Shown piece after piece: positions 1 to 12,119 of a stretch of DNA of 64,000 bases. Source of the stretch: Boletus sp. NGJ (Eukaryota > Basidiomycota > Agaricomycetes > Boletales > Boletaceae); the NCBI GenBank assembly GCA_019096195.1, contig JAGTXK010000229.1, positions 620,001 through 684,000 on the forward strand. Direction: 5' to 3'. The translations under genes and the position numbers were made by a program. The number at the start of each line of letters is the position of its first letter. Position 1 is the first letter of the stretch. Under the pieces are notes generated by a model. That model was given only the letters and a program-made list of their open reading frames with translations. It made no database searches and was not told the origin of the DNA.

Positions 1-367
1 GCGCTCACGGTACCCACCTCCATCGCGGGCTCGTGCTATTTTGGAGGCAAAGACGAGCAATTCGTGTTTTGCGTCGGCAAAGGTGTGTGTGTTGATGAAT
101 AAATAAATAAACTATGTTGGCTCACTTGGACTCGTGGCAGCGGGCGGCGTACACATTTGGGATCGAGAGACGGCGGCGCTAGTACGGTACGTCCGTCCGA
201 TGAACATGCCCGAGTTGAGAGATATGACGTGTATTGGGTGGAACAATGGGACGGACGACCCGATGATGTTTGCTACTGGGAGTCATGACGGGACGGTGCG
301 GGTGTGGTCGACGGCGGTGGCGCATCGAGTTTTCGAGAGTTCTACGGAGGGGGAATCGGATGGGTAG
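1..367 (+). CDS. WD40-repeat protein, C-terminal part (WDR26/Gid7-like)
   Basis: This is the 3' end of a gene that begins before the window. I read two exons, 1-82 and 141-367, separated by an intron that starts GTGTGT and ends GGCAG; the junction restores the reading frame. The protein has two last WD40 blades: FVFCVGKAGGVHIWDRET, then MFATGSHDGTVRVW, followed by a short tail and a TAG stop at 365-367. The pattern SCYFGG..FVFC..GGVHIWDRET followed by a GWN..MFATGSHDGTVRVW blade resembles the end of WDR26/Gid7 proteins, subunits of the GID/CTLH ubiquitin ligase. That assignment rests on the last two blades only; other WD40 families are possible. No catalytic residues are expected, since WD40 propellers act as scaffolds. 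Confidence 0.75.
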
Positions 368-2846
368 GGGTTACGTTACGTTACTTATTCGAGGGTGCGG
401 ACATGGGTGTAGACGTGGATCGTGAAAATGAACATTCGTTGGTTGGTACTGGCACGAACGTCGCATGCTCTCGGGCTCGCCCCCATCGTCCAATCGATCA
501 TCATTCATCATTACGAAGGCCCAGACCGGGGTGAATCGAGTTGGTCAGTGATGAATATGAATATTATATTATGAATATATGAGATGGTTCATCATAAGGG
601 CCCGTGATCGGTGCACGAACCTGATGCGTGTAGTCGAACCCCCCCTTCCTGAACTTGAAGGTCGCGTCATTTGAACCAGAGGACGGTGCACGGTGATCAC
701 ATGAATCAGTTGGGATAGGGAGGATATCTCACACGCTGAACCCACGAAACGATCGAGAGGCCTAGGACGGGTCGACGTTGGATCGATGCACGGCGATACT
801 AGTAGGTCGTCAGGCTGTAGCCGTAGCCAAGGTGGACAGGCCGAGCGCAGTTGAAGCGGAGCTCGCTCTCTTGTCTTCCAATCGCCACGATCTTGATACA
901 ATCCCGTCGACAAAGTGTTCACCAAAGTCGATTGAATCATACTGTACCGGTACCGTCACGTAAACAAACGCTCGGTATGATACTGCGCTTGCACATATGA
1001 CGACCACGTTCGCACAACTGCCACACACCGATCAAAATCATTGCGTGTCTGGCATTGTATTTGCTGTACACGTCCTTTTTTTTCTCTTTTTTTGGATGCG
1101 GTTATTGCACATTGTTCTGGATCCAGATATCGACGGCAACGACATCTCTCACCGGCGCCACTGCTCAGTGCTCAGCGCCCACCCACCTGTGTCGTGTGCG
1201 CCATCTTGATCGGAAAGACCAAAAAAAAACGTCGGCCGATGCGCCAAAGTTTATCTGGAGACGAAACGATGTCATTACCTTGGTAGAAAAACGAGGACGA
1301 TGGGACGGAAGAGTTTTCCCGAACCACGTGCTCCCCAAGCATCGGATCTGTAACTTCCGCCCATCGCCAAAGTGCCGATCTATACAATGGAATCTCTCAG
1401 GCTTGTCGGCGACATTGTTCTCTGCCCAACAGGGGGGGGTGGCTACAGGGACGAGGGGCTGTTGGCAAGGAGGCGCTTGGCGATCTGGTGGCTGGTGGCT
1501 GGTGGTGGCGACGTTTTGGTTTGATGACCGGTAAACCCATAAATGTGTTCCCACCGTCAACTAGTGTCGCCGCCGCTGTGTGCAATGATCATTTATTAAA
1601 ACTTATCATCATCAAGCATCATCAAGCATCATCAACATCATCCTAAAACCCACCCGCTTCAGGACGCGGTCCAAACAATACAGAATGAAACGCACGTGGA
1701 ATAAGAGCGAGAGCGGATGTGTGTATGTCTGTGTGTGCGCACTCGGACCCGTCGTCCCCGACACGTACCCAGAATGGAACATGGCATCACAATTCACTCG
1801 ACGGGCGGCCATCACCGCCATCGACAATTATAACGCTCGACATCGACATCATAACCATCAATGGATATGATGATAATGATACTAACTTGCCATTTCGTTG
1901 AATGAAAAAAAAAAAAAAAAAATAGGACCGCTGTTTGATCGTGGCAACCAAGGGGGTATGACGGAGCGAGCCACGTCTAGAACCCAAGTGGACCCCAAGT
2001 GTATTATGTCAAACGGGTCACAGGAAGCGGCACATGACTCGTCACTGGGTGCAGTTAGGCGGCCTTTGCATTTAATGATCCGGGTGAGAACGCTCTTTGT
2101 CGGCACTGCTCGTCTACAATTGGAAAGGCTCTCGCGCGAATTTAAAAGCGTGGCTCAGAGAACGTGCCTCGGCGTTTCTACCTGCCATTAAGACATCCGG
2201 AGAGCCTGGGGGTTCTGCGCTTTAATTGAGACGAGTCCGGATGATGTCCCGGTGTGGGACGCGAATAGCCCCTGTAATGTGTAATCATGATGCATATCAG
2301 AATCCCATAGCCTCAGCTTACAGCATACGACATGCCTGATTTTGAATCCGTGGAGCTCAATCAGCTGGGCCTGATCCAATCAGTCGGGGGCGGAATGAAC
2401 TGTACAGCCAGGGTAGCGAAAAGGCAGGAACTTTGCGGGAGTGATTGGCGCTGGGAGAGGATCCATCGCGGGTTGACCTGAACGCATGATGGTGGTGTAT
2501 CGGGGAGTGATGAGGGCCCTCGGTGTGAGCGCAAGAGCGACGAAAGATGAACTGCGATCGGCCGATCAGGCTATTTCTAGTCGAGTCTCGGGATGCTTGG
2601 AGAGTAAGAGCCATGGCAGACAGAGCGGCCGCCAGACCTGGTGGTAAGACGACAGACGATCTAAAAAGGTAATCTTGACCCGCGTGTGGGAATACGTTTG
2701 ACGATGCCTGTGCCGACACTGTTCACCTCCCCGTCGTGTTCTGGTCAGAGAGACGGGGATAATTGGGAGGGTGACCAGTCGGACACTAAATATGACGCCG
2801 ACAACTAGCACTGGAATCGATGGCATCAACGCGGTGAACAAGGGCG
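368..2846. other. Gene-poor stretch downstream of the WD40 gene
   Basis: I see no supported gene. Open frames on both strands are short, overlap one another in different frames and show no recognisable domain. There is an ATC-rich simple repeat at about 1605-1640 and a poly-A run near 1903-1921. The stretch probably holds the WD40 3'UTR and intergenic DNA. The 5' part of an unrecognised gene could be missed because introns fragment coding regions here. Confidence 0.5.
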
Positions 2847-3551
2847 TCAAAGGTGCTTTCTCGGTATCACATGTAGATGGGAATCGGTCTGCCATACTGT
2901 CCAGCGACCAGCACCATGTATTCGCTGGGGGCTTAGATGGTGCTGATTGCTGGACGGGGTGACACCCGGGCTCGGAAGAGCAAGGGTGTTCGGGTTCGAA
3001 AGGACCAAGGGAAGGAGATCAACCCGTCCGCGGAGGGGAGTTCCGCAAGGACGAGGTACGAACGGGCAAATCCATAACCAGGTAGCGGATGCGGTTGGCA
3101 GTCCGAGGGACGTATCGCATATGAACGTGAGGACTGCGATAAAGGGTGTGCGAAGCGCAGAGACCAAGTCGGGGATAGCAACGAGGAGGACAAGTATAAC
3201 TTGCAGCGCCATGAGAGACGAGAAGATTGAGTTGGGACTCGCGGTCCGGGGTCCCTCGCCCGGTCCATCATGTTCAGGTGGTATTTGAAAATTGTCGTTG
3301 CGTCCCCGCAACTGCCAGGTTCGATTGAGGAATGCGGCAGTAGGCTGGAGCTTGGCGGCCGCGTTTGGACAGACGTCAGGTAGGAAAGCGCGAGAGGAAA
3401 CGAACGAGGTGGAGCGCTGTATCGTATCGGAATAGAAGGGGCGTTGCTGTACGACACGGTTTCCATTTAGAGTACGTGTCCAGAATGAAAAATGAAGGGC
3501 ACCGGAATCTGACTGATGCCGCAGGGTCGATGTGATAGGGTAGGCGATCAA
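2847..3551 (-). CDS. Possible hypothetical protein with hydrophobic segments
   Basis: A 234-codon open frame on the minus strand contains a hydrophobic stretch (ALQVILVLLVAIPDLVSAL, then FIAVLTFICDTSLGL) that could span a membrane. Another frame further downstream on the same strand (about 2750-2850) has a second hydrophobic run (IPVLVVGVIFSVRLVTLPII), so an intron-containing membrane protein is conceivable. I found no family signature, no convincing start context and no clear splice pair joining the two parts. A competing 177-codon frame overlaps on the same strand. Treat this as a weak candidate only. Confidence 0.2.
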   Translation of the reverse strand: MIAYPITSTLRHQSDSGALHFSFWTRTLNGNRVVQQRPFYSDTIQRSTSFVSSRAFLPDVCPNAAAKLQPTAAFLNRTWQLRGRNDNFQIPPEHDGPGEGPRTASPNSIFSSLMALQVILVLLVAIPDLVSALRTPFIAVLTFICDTSLGLPTASATWLWICPFVPRPCGTPLRGRVDLLPLVLSNPNTLALPSPGVTPSSNQHHLSPQRIHGAGRWTVWQTDSHLHVIPRKHL

Positions 3552-4509
3552 GATGATACCCTACAATAACAACAGTACCACCCACGAACAATAGCCGTCG
3601 TCTGGGCTAGGGCATCCCTGTCTGCGATTTTGACTGCCAAGACTCGCTGAATGGGCCGCAAGTCGGCACTGCGGGGGGAAAAGCTCTGCCGGCTGTGCCG
3701 CGGCGCCATGAGAAAGCCAAGTTGGAGCTCCGCTTGTGGGTAAGAATAGGAACAGCAATGATTGGTAATATAAATTTATTGCCAAGTGATATAAAAAAAT
3801 AAATAAAGATGGGCGGTTCCATGGACTCGTCTTCCTGAGCAGTGAGTTTGCCCCCTGTGAATACACGTCCGAAAGAAAAAAAAAAAATTATTCTTGTCAC
3901 TTCCCAGAGGACGACGGACAGGTTGAGCACACGGAAGGTGCGCCGGAACTGCCCCCCCCCTCCCCCCTCCCATCCGTGGTTCGCGTCCTGGGTTGTTCTC
4001 CTGGGCCCAATGGTCTCCCACCCGGATCACCAGACCGCCGTACCGCACAGCGAATCTTCTCAGAAAAGCAAGCCGAGTTCCTGGCAAGTGCTCAAATGCC
4101 AACGCCTCGTTGTATCATCCTTAGTCTCCATTTCCTTAGGGAAGACCGCCACAGCCCGTCCCATTCTCCTCCGCGTGAACCATCCGCGACTGCAGCCGAT
4201 CATCGCCTTACTGATAACGGTATGTCGTACAGCCCCTCCACCGGTGTCCCACCTTCCTAAACACTTGCCTTTTCGAAATGCAGACACCAGATCTCTCCAA
4301 ACAGCCCTCTCTCCAAATTTACGACTTCCTGATCCCTTTGATCAGCGCGGTGTTCGTTCTTTGTTTGCTTCGATGTCGCGCTCTCTTTTGATCTGTTGAT
4401 CCATTATCAGTTCTCGACGTCCTTTTCCATTGATAAATCTCTCCATTCCCTCAACACATCCTCACTTGGTTTCTCCCTCCCTCCCATCCCCTCTCGCCCT
4501 CCCCCTCAC
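3552..4509. other. Upstream region of the GATA gene, no gene seen
   Basis: No supported coding region. The last 100 bases or so (about 4400-4509) are strongly C/T-rich on the plus strand, as is common for promoters and 5' leaders of fungal genes, and lead directly into the ATG at 4510. A poly-C tract lies at about 3952-3966. Confidence 0.45.
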
Positions 4510-5610
4510 ATGCCTCACCGTGTCGAGTCAATGCCAATCCCCTCTTCGTCCGTACCGTCGATCCCTTGTCCTCCCCATCACCCTGACCAATTCCTTAGGC
4601 ACAGACGTGATTATGACTACCCCTACGATCACTCTTATCGTAGGCCGAGTCCCCCACCCATAGCCACCCTCTCTCACTCCCCTTCCCTCTCCGTTTCCTC
4701 TCTCGATCGCTCTTCTGTCTCGTCACCGGCACCACGCCGGTCCCCAGCAGACCGTTCTGTCGACTCTCATTCAGGGTACTCTGATCCCTACTACTCCCAG
4801 GAACAGATGGCGCGATCTCGGCCATATCCCCATGATCCCGTACGGGACTCTGGCCGCTCGTCCCACAGCTACGCTTACAGTTCCCGGCCACACCCCGAAC
4901 ACCGGTACTCGCACGACTCACACCCATACCATGTCTCCCCGGCTTACAACAGCCCTCCGCTTTCCCATGCCAGCACTGGCACGCGCGAGAGCAGCTCGCT
5001 CTCGTACCCCCTCCCAGGGCAGAACCACTACACCATCGGTTACACGGACGATGCGGCGACCAAACTGAGCGACAGGGTTCGTCGGAGATGCTTCAATTGC
5101 TGCACGACCGATACCTCCACGTGGAGACGATCAAATCTCAGTCCCGGCAAAGTGGTATGTTTCCTCGTTCCCCATAGCGCAACCACGCTGACGGCTTCCT
5201 AGCTCTGTAACAAGTGTGGCCTGTTTGAGCGCACGCACGGCCGCTCGAGACCGGACCAATTCCCGCACCGTAGGGGTCCCCTGGCAACTTCCATGACCCG
5301 GCCTAGAACCCCACCGCAGTCGACGCAGCTGCCTCCTATTTCCACCCACGTTGCTCCACTTGCGCCATATCATTACAGTCACCCTTCGATTCCGCCGCTT
5401 ACTTCGATTCATGACTCGCGGAAGCCACAGCACCCCAATCAGTTGCCTGAGATCCAATCATGGATTGATGCGCCGGCCCCTCGCACGGCTTACCCGTCGT
5501 CATCAGACCGTAGCCATGATCATATCTTGCCTCTTCGCCAGCGCTCGCCATCTCGGCTCCAACACCACGTGGACATGCGACCTAGTAGCGTCCATGGTGC
5601 AGTTGCGTAA
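4510..5610 (+). CDS. GATA-type zinc-finger transcription factor
   Basis: Two exons, 4510-5154 and 5203-5610, encode about 350 aa; the intron starts GTATGT and ends CCTAG and sits at a codon boundary. The first ATG in the long frame is 4510 (MPHRVESMP); codons further upstream in this frame lack an ATG. Residues 1-190 are low-complexity, rich in Ser, Pro, Tyr and His. One GATA finger follows at about residues 195-225: CFNCCTTDTSTWRR, a loop of the longer (about 18-residue) class, then LCNKCGLFERTHGRSRP. The intron splits the finger just before LCNKC. The C-terminal 110 residues are again Pro/His-rich. GATA factors of this kind bind (A/T)GATA(A/G) and serve nitrogen, light or other regulation in fungi; the long loop and single finger do not let me pick an ortholog. 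It is distinct from the two-finger iron GATA gene at 43.5-46.5 kb. Confidence 0.9.
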
Positions 5611-8031
5611 ACGCTCCTCGGCGGCCTGGTGCTGTGCGAAGAAAAGAGCCTCATCAAACTGTGATTTCATTCAATTTTTCCCCCCCTCTATGCTCGTCTG
5701 TTCTTGCACGCTCCTGGCTAGATTCTACTCGGCTGTGTCCGTCAGCCTAAATGCATGTTTTCCCGTAATTATGCAATTCTGGTGATATCCTACATCAGTT
5801 TTCGTATTCGCTGTCGTATAAAATGCTCTCAATCAACCCAGTTGTGAACATGTACCCGTACTGTGTTTTTTTTTTTTTTTCCCTTTTTTTCTTGGAAGTT
5901 TTGCTGTATTATTATGCACCGCTTTCGACCGGACCCCCCCCTGTTATGACCCTATTTATCGTTAGAAAGTCAACTTTCTTGATCAGCTATCAATGATTTC
6001 GTTATGTGTGACCCGTTGGTGGGCAAATCCCACTGTCCTTTTGTCATATACGGCAATAAGACGGTTATACCTATTGTCTGCCTTGATTAAAAAAAAGTGG
6101 GCGCAACTGGTGTTGCTGCGTGTCGTCCCGTTGATCGTTTCTCTCCTTCTTTCCTTTTTTTTAAAAAACGCTGCCCCATCGCCGGCGTGCGGAGGTAACT
6201 CGATCTGGGAGAATCGCCTCGATCGATGGCGCCTGCCATCCATGACAGGATACGTTGTGTTTCTGCCCCAACGCACGCTGGCGAGGGAAAGACGCCTTCT
6301 CCGAACAAGTTCCGAACATACACATGTCACGGGTGCATGTGTGTGGGGGATGGAATGTGGAAGGTTGTGGAGACTTGTGGCATGCTGTAGAAACGCTCGT
6401 GACGCGTGGGCATGGGCCCGTATTTATTATTATTATTTTCTATAGCATCCCGCCTTTGCGTCGCCCGGGCACTTTGAATGGCGTGGCACCATACTAGCAT
6501 CAACGGTCCGGTGGTAGCGTCATCACCGACCGACCAACTCATCACGGATTCGGGTCTTGAGAGACTGAACAGGTGCAACGCTCGGGGAGGAGGGGAACGA
6601 CACGAGGCCTGTGGGCCAGGTTTCCGCTGTTGATGATCCATGCCATGAAACGTCCCTGTTGTGGGTCCATTTGAAGCGGGGGACGCAAGTGGAGCCGAAC
6701 GAAACCGAATCACGTTGTAAACTTATCGATTTCGGGTATCTCCATGTTCACGAGGCCTTGGACGAGCAAGGTCAAATAGGGGAACGCGCGAGCGTGACCG
6801 TTCGGGGTACCTACGAGAGAAAGAGTGAGTGGGTGAGTGAGCATGTGGCCGGAATGCTGGCGCGCGGAAGCGGCCGCCCATATTGACAAGGATATACAGG
6901 ATGGCTAGACCCATGGCATCACTTCCAGACCCGTTTATGGGCACCAGATCTCGAACGCGTCTCTTGACCCAAGAGACATGGCAGTGTGGCCCCCCCTCCC
7001 TTCTCGATGGAAGGGCGCGTTTGAGGTTGTACAGGGTGGTTAGGGCGGTGGTTGCCCAGGATCTAGGGTAACTGATACCGCCGACAATCGTCAGGATCCG
7101 GATCTGCAAAAAGGAAGCATATACTATCGCGATTGTCATGGTCTTTGTGCCAATCAAACGCACGTACGACCAAGGGGGGGGGAGGGGGGGGGTGCCCCGG
7201 TGTGGGACGCCAGTGAGGAATGTTGCTAACGCGGACAATTCCGATTACCACGGTGAACATCACCTCTCACGAAGCGTTTTTTCTTTCTTTCTTTTTTTTT
7301 CCGTCAGACTGGATCTGGGTTTGTGGTCGGGTCTCCGTATTGCGTTCCTCTCCTTTCCACTCGGTTGTACTGTCCACGTCAGGTGTCAGTTGGGCAATGG
7401 GCCATCCTCGGATCTGGGGACTTCGAATTCCATTCGAGGTGTTTTCGCGGTTCCGGGGAGACCCGGATTTTTGGCGAAAAAAAAAAAGGGGGGCGAGAGA
7501 GGGCACTTGTTTTTGCAAAAATATTATATAAAATATCATGAACCTAAAAAAATTTTGCCAACCGGATTCACGGCCAGTTTTTTCCTGATCCGTGGATGCT
7601 ATTTCCCATTGAATTTTTGATAATTAGCGGCAGTCTCCGACAGCGCGATCAAACCCTAGTTGAGAGGAACGGAAGGAATTGATTCCATGGGTCCCAAGTT
7701 CTCTTGGAGAAAACGCGGTCCATCGCTCGTCGTTTCCGGAAGGCTGTCAAACCGGCGACGGAAGCGTTATTGCCCCAGCTGACGCGGTTCAAGAACAACA
7801 ACAACAACAACAAAAAAAAAACACAAAGAACCAGCACTCTACGACCGCATGTACATAATGTCTCGCTCATTGACACGTCGCTGGTAGATTTCATTGCTCA
7901 GATCGTAATCGTACAAGCTCTCGTTGGTGGATGCTGATCAGAACCACACACTCACAGGTGCCGAACATGCACATGGTTGCTATGCATCCTCGGTGACAGC
8001 GCACGCCTCCTTCGGGGATTGCCACAAAACG
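5611..8031. other. Intergenic region without a supported gene
   Basis: I see no gene I can support. It should include the 3'UTR of the GATA gene and the 3' end of the monooxygenase transcript, which comes in from the other side. A minus-strand frame of 171 codons at 6723-7238 has no family signature. Simple-sequence tracts occur at about 7175-7192 (poly-G), 7482-7495 (poly-A/G) and 7795-7825 (AAC repeat followed by poly-A). Confidence 0.45.
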
Positions 8032-9799
8032 TCAGACCCGCTCCGTCTCTGCTTTCAAACATGGAAACCGATACCCGTTCTCACCAATATCGCGCGCTGT
8101 CTCCTCAAACGCCAAACAAGCCTCTGCCTCCGCATCAAACGCCAGCAACCATTCTGGCATCGGCAGGTCCAGTCCTGTTCCCCTCTCGCCCCCGATATCG
8201 GCCTCGTGCCACTTGTCTCGCGTCGTTTCTCCCATTCGCTGCACCTTGCCTACACGTTCGTACCTACGCCACACAGCTCGTGGTCAGTCATGCAGCACCG
8301 ATAGACCCATTGCCGAATCCCACCGAATTGCCTCCCATACTCTGGCCGCCAGAGGGACCCTGTCCTTGCCCGCCATCTTCAGCACCACGGCAAGCGTCAC
8401 GCCGTCCTCGATCGCCTGGGATGCACCCTGTGTACTCGTCCTTGTCACCATCGCCATCAATCAGACGTCGACGAGGTATCCAAGTAACACTACTCACGGC
8501 AGGAACGGGTGAGCGGCATCGCCAATCAACACGACCCGTCCACTTTTGCTGACCCAGCTTGGTAGTGGATCGTGAACGATGAGCTTCCAATCCACACAAG
8601 ATGGCGCCTTGGAGATCACTGCAGCACACCGTGGATCCCATCCCTTGACAATCTCCAACACGTCTTCGATGCGTCCGGGCAGGGACCAGACACCATCGAC
8701 ATACTCGGTATCCCTATACACCCATCAGTGCCAGCAAGACACAACGCACGAATCAATCCTCACTTGTGTGTAAGCACCCATGATATCGATTTCCCTCCGC
8801 GGAAAGACGAAGCAAGTAAATGAACGTCTTTACCTAGGGTACCGTTGAGCCTCTCTCAAAAAAAAAAGCGTTGACTCCAACTTACCAATCCATCCATACA
8901 ACACATCTCCGTCCTTGCAAAGAAAATCTGTTCGCGGATCGATATCCACCCCGCGTTCCTCGGCATCAAACCACGCTCGATAAATCGCATACCCAGATGG
9001 ACGGGGTCGATCATCGTATCCCTGTCGAAAATCCGTCATCATGCGATTCGCCCCTCTCACGTAAAATGGTAATTAAAAATTCACCAACACGTAGCTGCGC
9101 CCACGACTCTTGACGCCGTCCGCGGCAACGACCAAGTCTGCCTGTAATCTTTCGCCCGAATCGAGGACGACACCAGCCGTCTCGCGCTCGTCGTCCTCCC
9201 AGTACTCCACGACGTCTTGTCCCATGCGAACGTCTACGCCCAGTGACACTGCATGGCGGAAGAGGACGTCGTGAATGAGCGCGCGGTGACCTGCGTAAGT
9301 ATGACTGCCAAACACGGGCGAGGGCAGAGGTTGCACGTTGATGAGGCCGCCCGAGTAATCGTGTAATCGCAGCTCCGGCGCATGTGCACAGATCCCCCAT
9401 AGCCTGTCAAATGGGCACGATCAGCCGAGCCACCTCGCACGCTATAGGCAACCTACTCGTCGTGGAGGCCCCAACGGGCGAGAATACGACCAACGTTGGC
9501 GCCGAGACCGATGACCTAATCCAAGCGTTTGCATTGGCGCGTCTCATGGAAGAAAGAGGGACGCACGTCACCTGTCCGTGCCCAATGACATGGATCAACC
9601 AGTTGAGCAACGCCGTCATCAGCCACATGCATGCGTGCTCACCGAGTGTCCTGAACATCTTGACTTTTTCCAGCACGACGACGTCGTGCCCCTTGCGCTT
9701 GCATTCGATGGCACATCCGAGACCGGCATACCCGCCACCGACGATAATCACCCGGACGCCGCCATCCGAGGTTACAGAATTGTCCGTCATCGTCGACAT
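8032..9799 (-). CDS. FAD-dependent monooxygenase (salicylate hydroxylase-like)
   Basis: Nine exons on the minus strand (9799-9643, 9571-9567, 9515-9457, 9403-9085, 9021-8886, 8833-8764, 8713-8498, 8440-8324, 8263-8032) give 436 aa; every junction has GT..AG and keeps frame. Motifs in order: N-terminal FAD-binding VIIVGGGYAGLG (residues about 17-28), RWG after the first helix, the ADLVVAADGVKSRGR (DG) motif in mid-protein, PRPSGYAIYRAWFD, and the second FAD motif VVLIGDAAHPFLP, followed by GASQAIEDG. This is the class A flavoprotein hydroxylase family (salicylate 1-hydroxylase, 6-hydroxynicotinate monooxygenase, fungal xenobiotic or secondary-metabolite hydroxylases), which uses NAD(P)H and O2. 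The substrate cannot be told from sequence. Exon 2 is only 5 nt (GTGAC) and supplies the D of the family's LGDVI-type motif. A decayed tandem copy lies at about 12.1-13.7 kb. Confidence 0.93.
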
Positions 9800-12119
9800 G
9801 CTCGCGCGCGCGCGGTGGTCTCCAAAAGACTGGTCGATAACGTTGTTTCAGGTTTTTATCCCTTTTGGCGGCACCGCCCATACTTTTTTTTTTTCGTGCG
9901 ATGGGTCGGACAAAGATGGAAAACGTCCGCGCGTCGGCCACCGATGGCACATTTTTAAGCCCCCTCAGAAGAAAAGGCGTTATCGTGACCCTCATTGCTC
10001 CGATCGGATCTTTTGGCGAGGTAAGCAAGCACAAGTAAGAGTATCCTTTTACGCGAAAGCAGACGGCGATTCTTTGGTGCTCTCCGTCGGAGAAAGAAAG
10101 GCTGGGGGGGGGATTGTAAGTATCTGGACCCTGCCGCCGCAGTATCGTCTCAGAGGGTCCGTCTGGCGAAAATGATGTCAAAGAAGCTTCGAGGCACACC
10201 GACAATCTGGGAAGCCCGATCGGATTGCCAGCGTCGAGTCGAAATAAACCTCGGTCTGGGTAAAAATGGACTAGTGACATTCGGAGATAAACGATCGAGG
10301 ACTTGCGCAAGCGTGGGTAACCCCTCACGACGCTCTCCATACTGGGCCGAAATATGCACGAGACGTCGGCAAGAGAGGCGAACGGCCCCTTTTTGGGGAC
10401 GTGGCATGTCACCACGATCGTCGGGACTCGCTTAATGCCACTTGTATACGGCTTGACACACGCCCGTGGGGCATCGGATTCGATTCGCTAAATACCTGAC
10501 ATCACTCTGTCGATTGCGTCACGTACCTGATATGCTTTCAGGACGCGAGCGCTTGTGCTTCAATATTCAACGACGTTGGACGTGTCGTCAAACATGGCGG
10601 ATGAAACGAACGCGCGGAAAGCAAGCGGATGTGCAGTTAGTGTCACCCTTGTGGGCTTGCTAATCCGTAGTGGATCATGTACAATCGACCTTTATTCAAT
10701 CTAGGCTGGGGCACGGCGCGGATCACGATTATCTTGGAGGGCTTGCCAAGAGTGACAGGCGTACGTGTCATCTCTTCGTCAGACTGACATCGTCAAAAGA
10801 ACCGTTTGACGGCCGAGCAAAGACTGTTATTGAAGCCTCGCCTGTGAGTGATCAATCTACGAAACACGTTTTCTCGTCCTCGTGTCGAAGAGGTGAACAT
10901 GCATGTGGACGTTTTCGCCTAGGACAGGTGAGCATAGACATCTCAATTACTTTTTTCCGAGATGCCCCCGACATCTGCGCACAGATACCGTCGTCAAAGG
11001 ATCCCTGTCGACCCCCTTGCTCGATAGGTTTCATAGCCAGACGTTCTCGGCGTGTTAGCATGTCCCTGTGATTCGGTCAGAATATGTTGTACACGAGTCA
11101 TCGTTATACAGGATCTTACTGTATGTCATCCGAGTCCGCGACGACCACCCTACGTTCTTCATCTTTTCCAAGAGTACGCGACTTGTTTGTTTTTCCGCTG
11201 ACGCCAAGTTATTCTGCGTATGTTGTATTATATATATTGTGCAACGGTGTGCTAGACAACAGTTCGTGCAGCAGATCGGAAGCGAACGAATTTACCCGGG
11301 TTGTGGTCGCAGTCTTTGAATGGACCAAACGTCTACGAGTGTCTGTCTGAGCTCGAGCTCGAGAACAAAGGGAACAGTATACCCACCGTCTCGCCCGCCA
11401 TATGTCGTGACACAAGGGGGTATGTACGCGCGCCGCGTTCGACCCGGGAGCAAGGACGTACCAAACCAACTCGAAGCCGATCCAATGCAACAATCACGTC
11501 GTGCAGACTGGACGTGGGCGGCCCAGTGGAACGAGGGGCGTGGAGGAACTTTTTTAATTTTTTAATTTTGATCCAGGGAGGGGGGAAATGGAAAACGTAC
11601 CCTTGAGGTGACGCGTTCGGTAGGGAATCGTGGCCATTTCCGAGCGCATGCCAAGTCTCCGACAATGACGATCTTGATACCGGTGGCAGCGAACACGCTC
11701 GAAATGTGGGATGCTTTCGTGACGAAGAAGAGGGGATAGAATCGAGAAAATCATACATTTTCCTCTCTGCTTGCGTGCTCGGAAATATCGCGGGCGATGG
11801 GCGAGAAACCTCTCAGGGGATCGACTCTTCGCTCGAGTTCACGGGACAGGCCGTTCATCGCAGCTGCGCGAGGCACCGACATCGCAGACCAAAATAAGTC
11901 GACCGCAAGTTTGCCAGGTAGCCGTGGCTTGTTTCGTTGGACCCTTGTTCATCCCGCCGGATCCGAGTAAAGTCGCTATACAACCAGGACCATCAGAGGC
12001 TCGAAACCGTCGTGGACAAGTCAAATCTCGCGCCAATCGCCAAAAACTCCCCCGTGACGCATCATAGCATTGATCATGAAGTTTGTCTTGAACACTGGGA
12101 TAGAAACCTCTGCTATCTA
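9800..12119. other. Region between the monooxygenase and its dead copy
   Basis: No intact gene is supported. The segment just above 9799 should hold the monooxygenase promoter. Around 11.2-11.75 kb the minus strand shows two short stretches that faintly recall the N-terminus of the same monooxygenase family (IKIVIVGDLA, then DVIVALDRLR); this may be a third, very old relic and is listed under findings. The other open frames are short and mutually overlapping. Confidence 0.4.

Noticed and set aside
6723-7238. A 171-codon minus-strand frame with several hydrophobic residues.
   Set aside because: No family signature, no start context, Arg/Pro-rich end typical of chance frames in GC-rich DNA, and no spliced continuation.
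9572-9642. Extension of monooxygenase exon 1 through GEHACMWLMTALLNW with a donor at GTGACG.
   Set aside because: It keeps frame but inserts 23 residues into a tight FAD-binding motif where the family has LGDVI; the microexon model explains all sites better.
9639-10415. A 258-codon minus-strand open frame overlapping the first exon of the FAD monooxygenase.
   Set aside because: Its last part is the monooxygenase exon in a different frame, and the rest has no domain and unlikely composition; the monooxygenase frame has clear family motifs.
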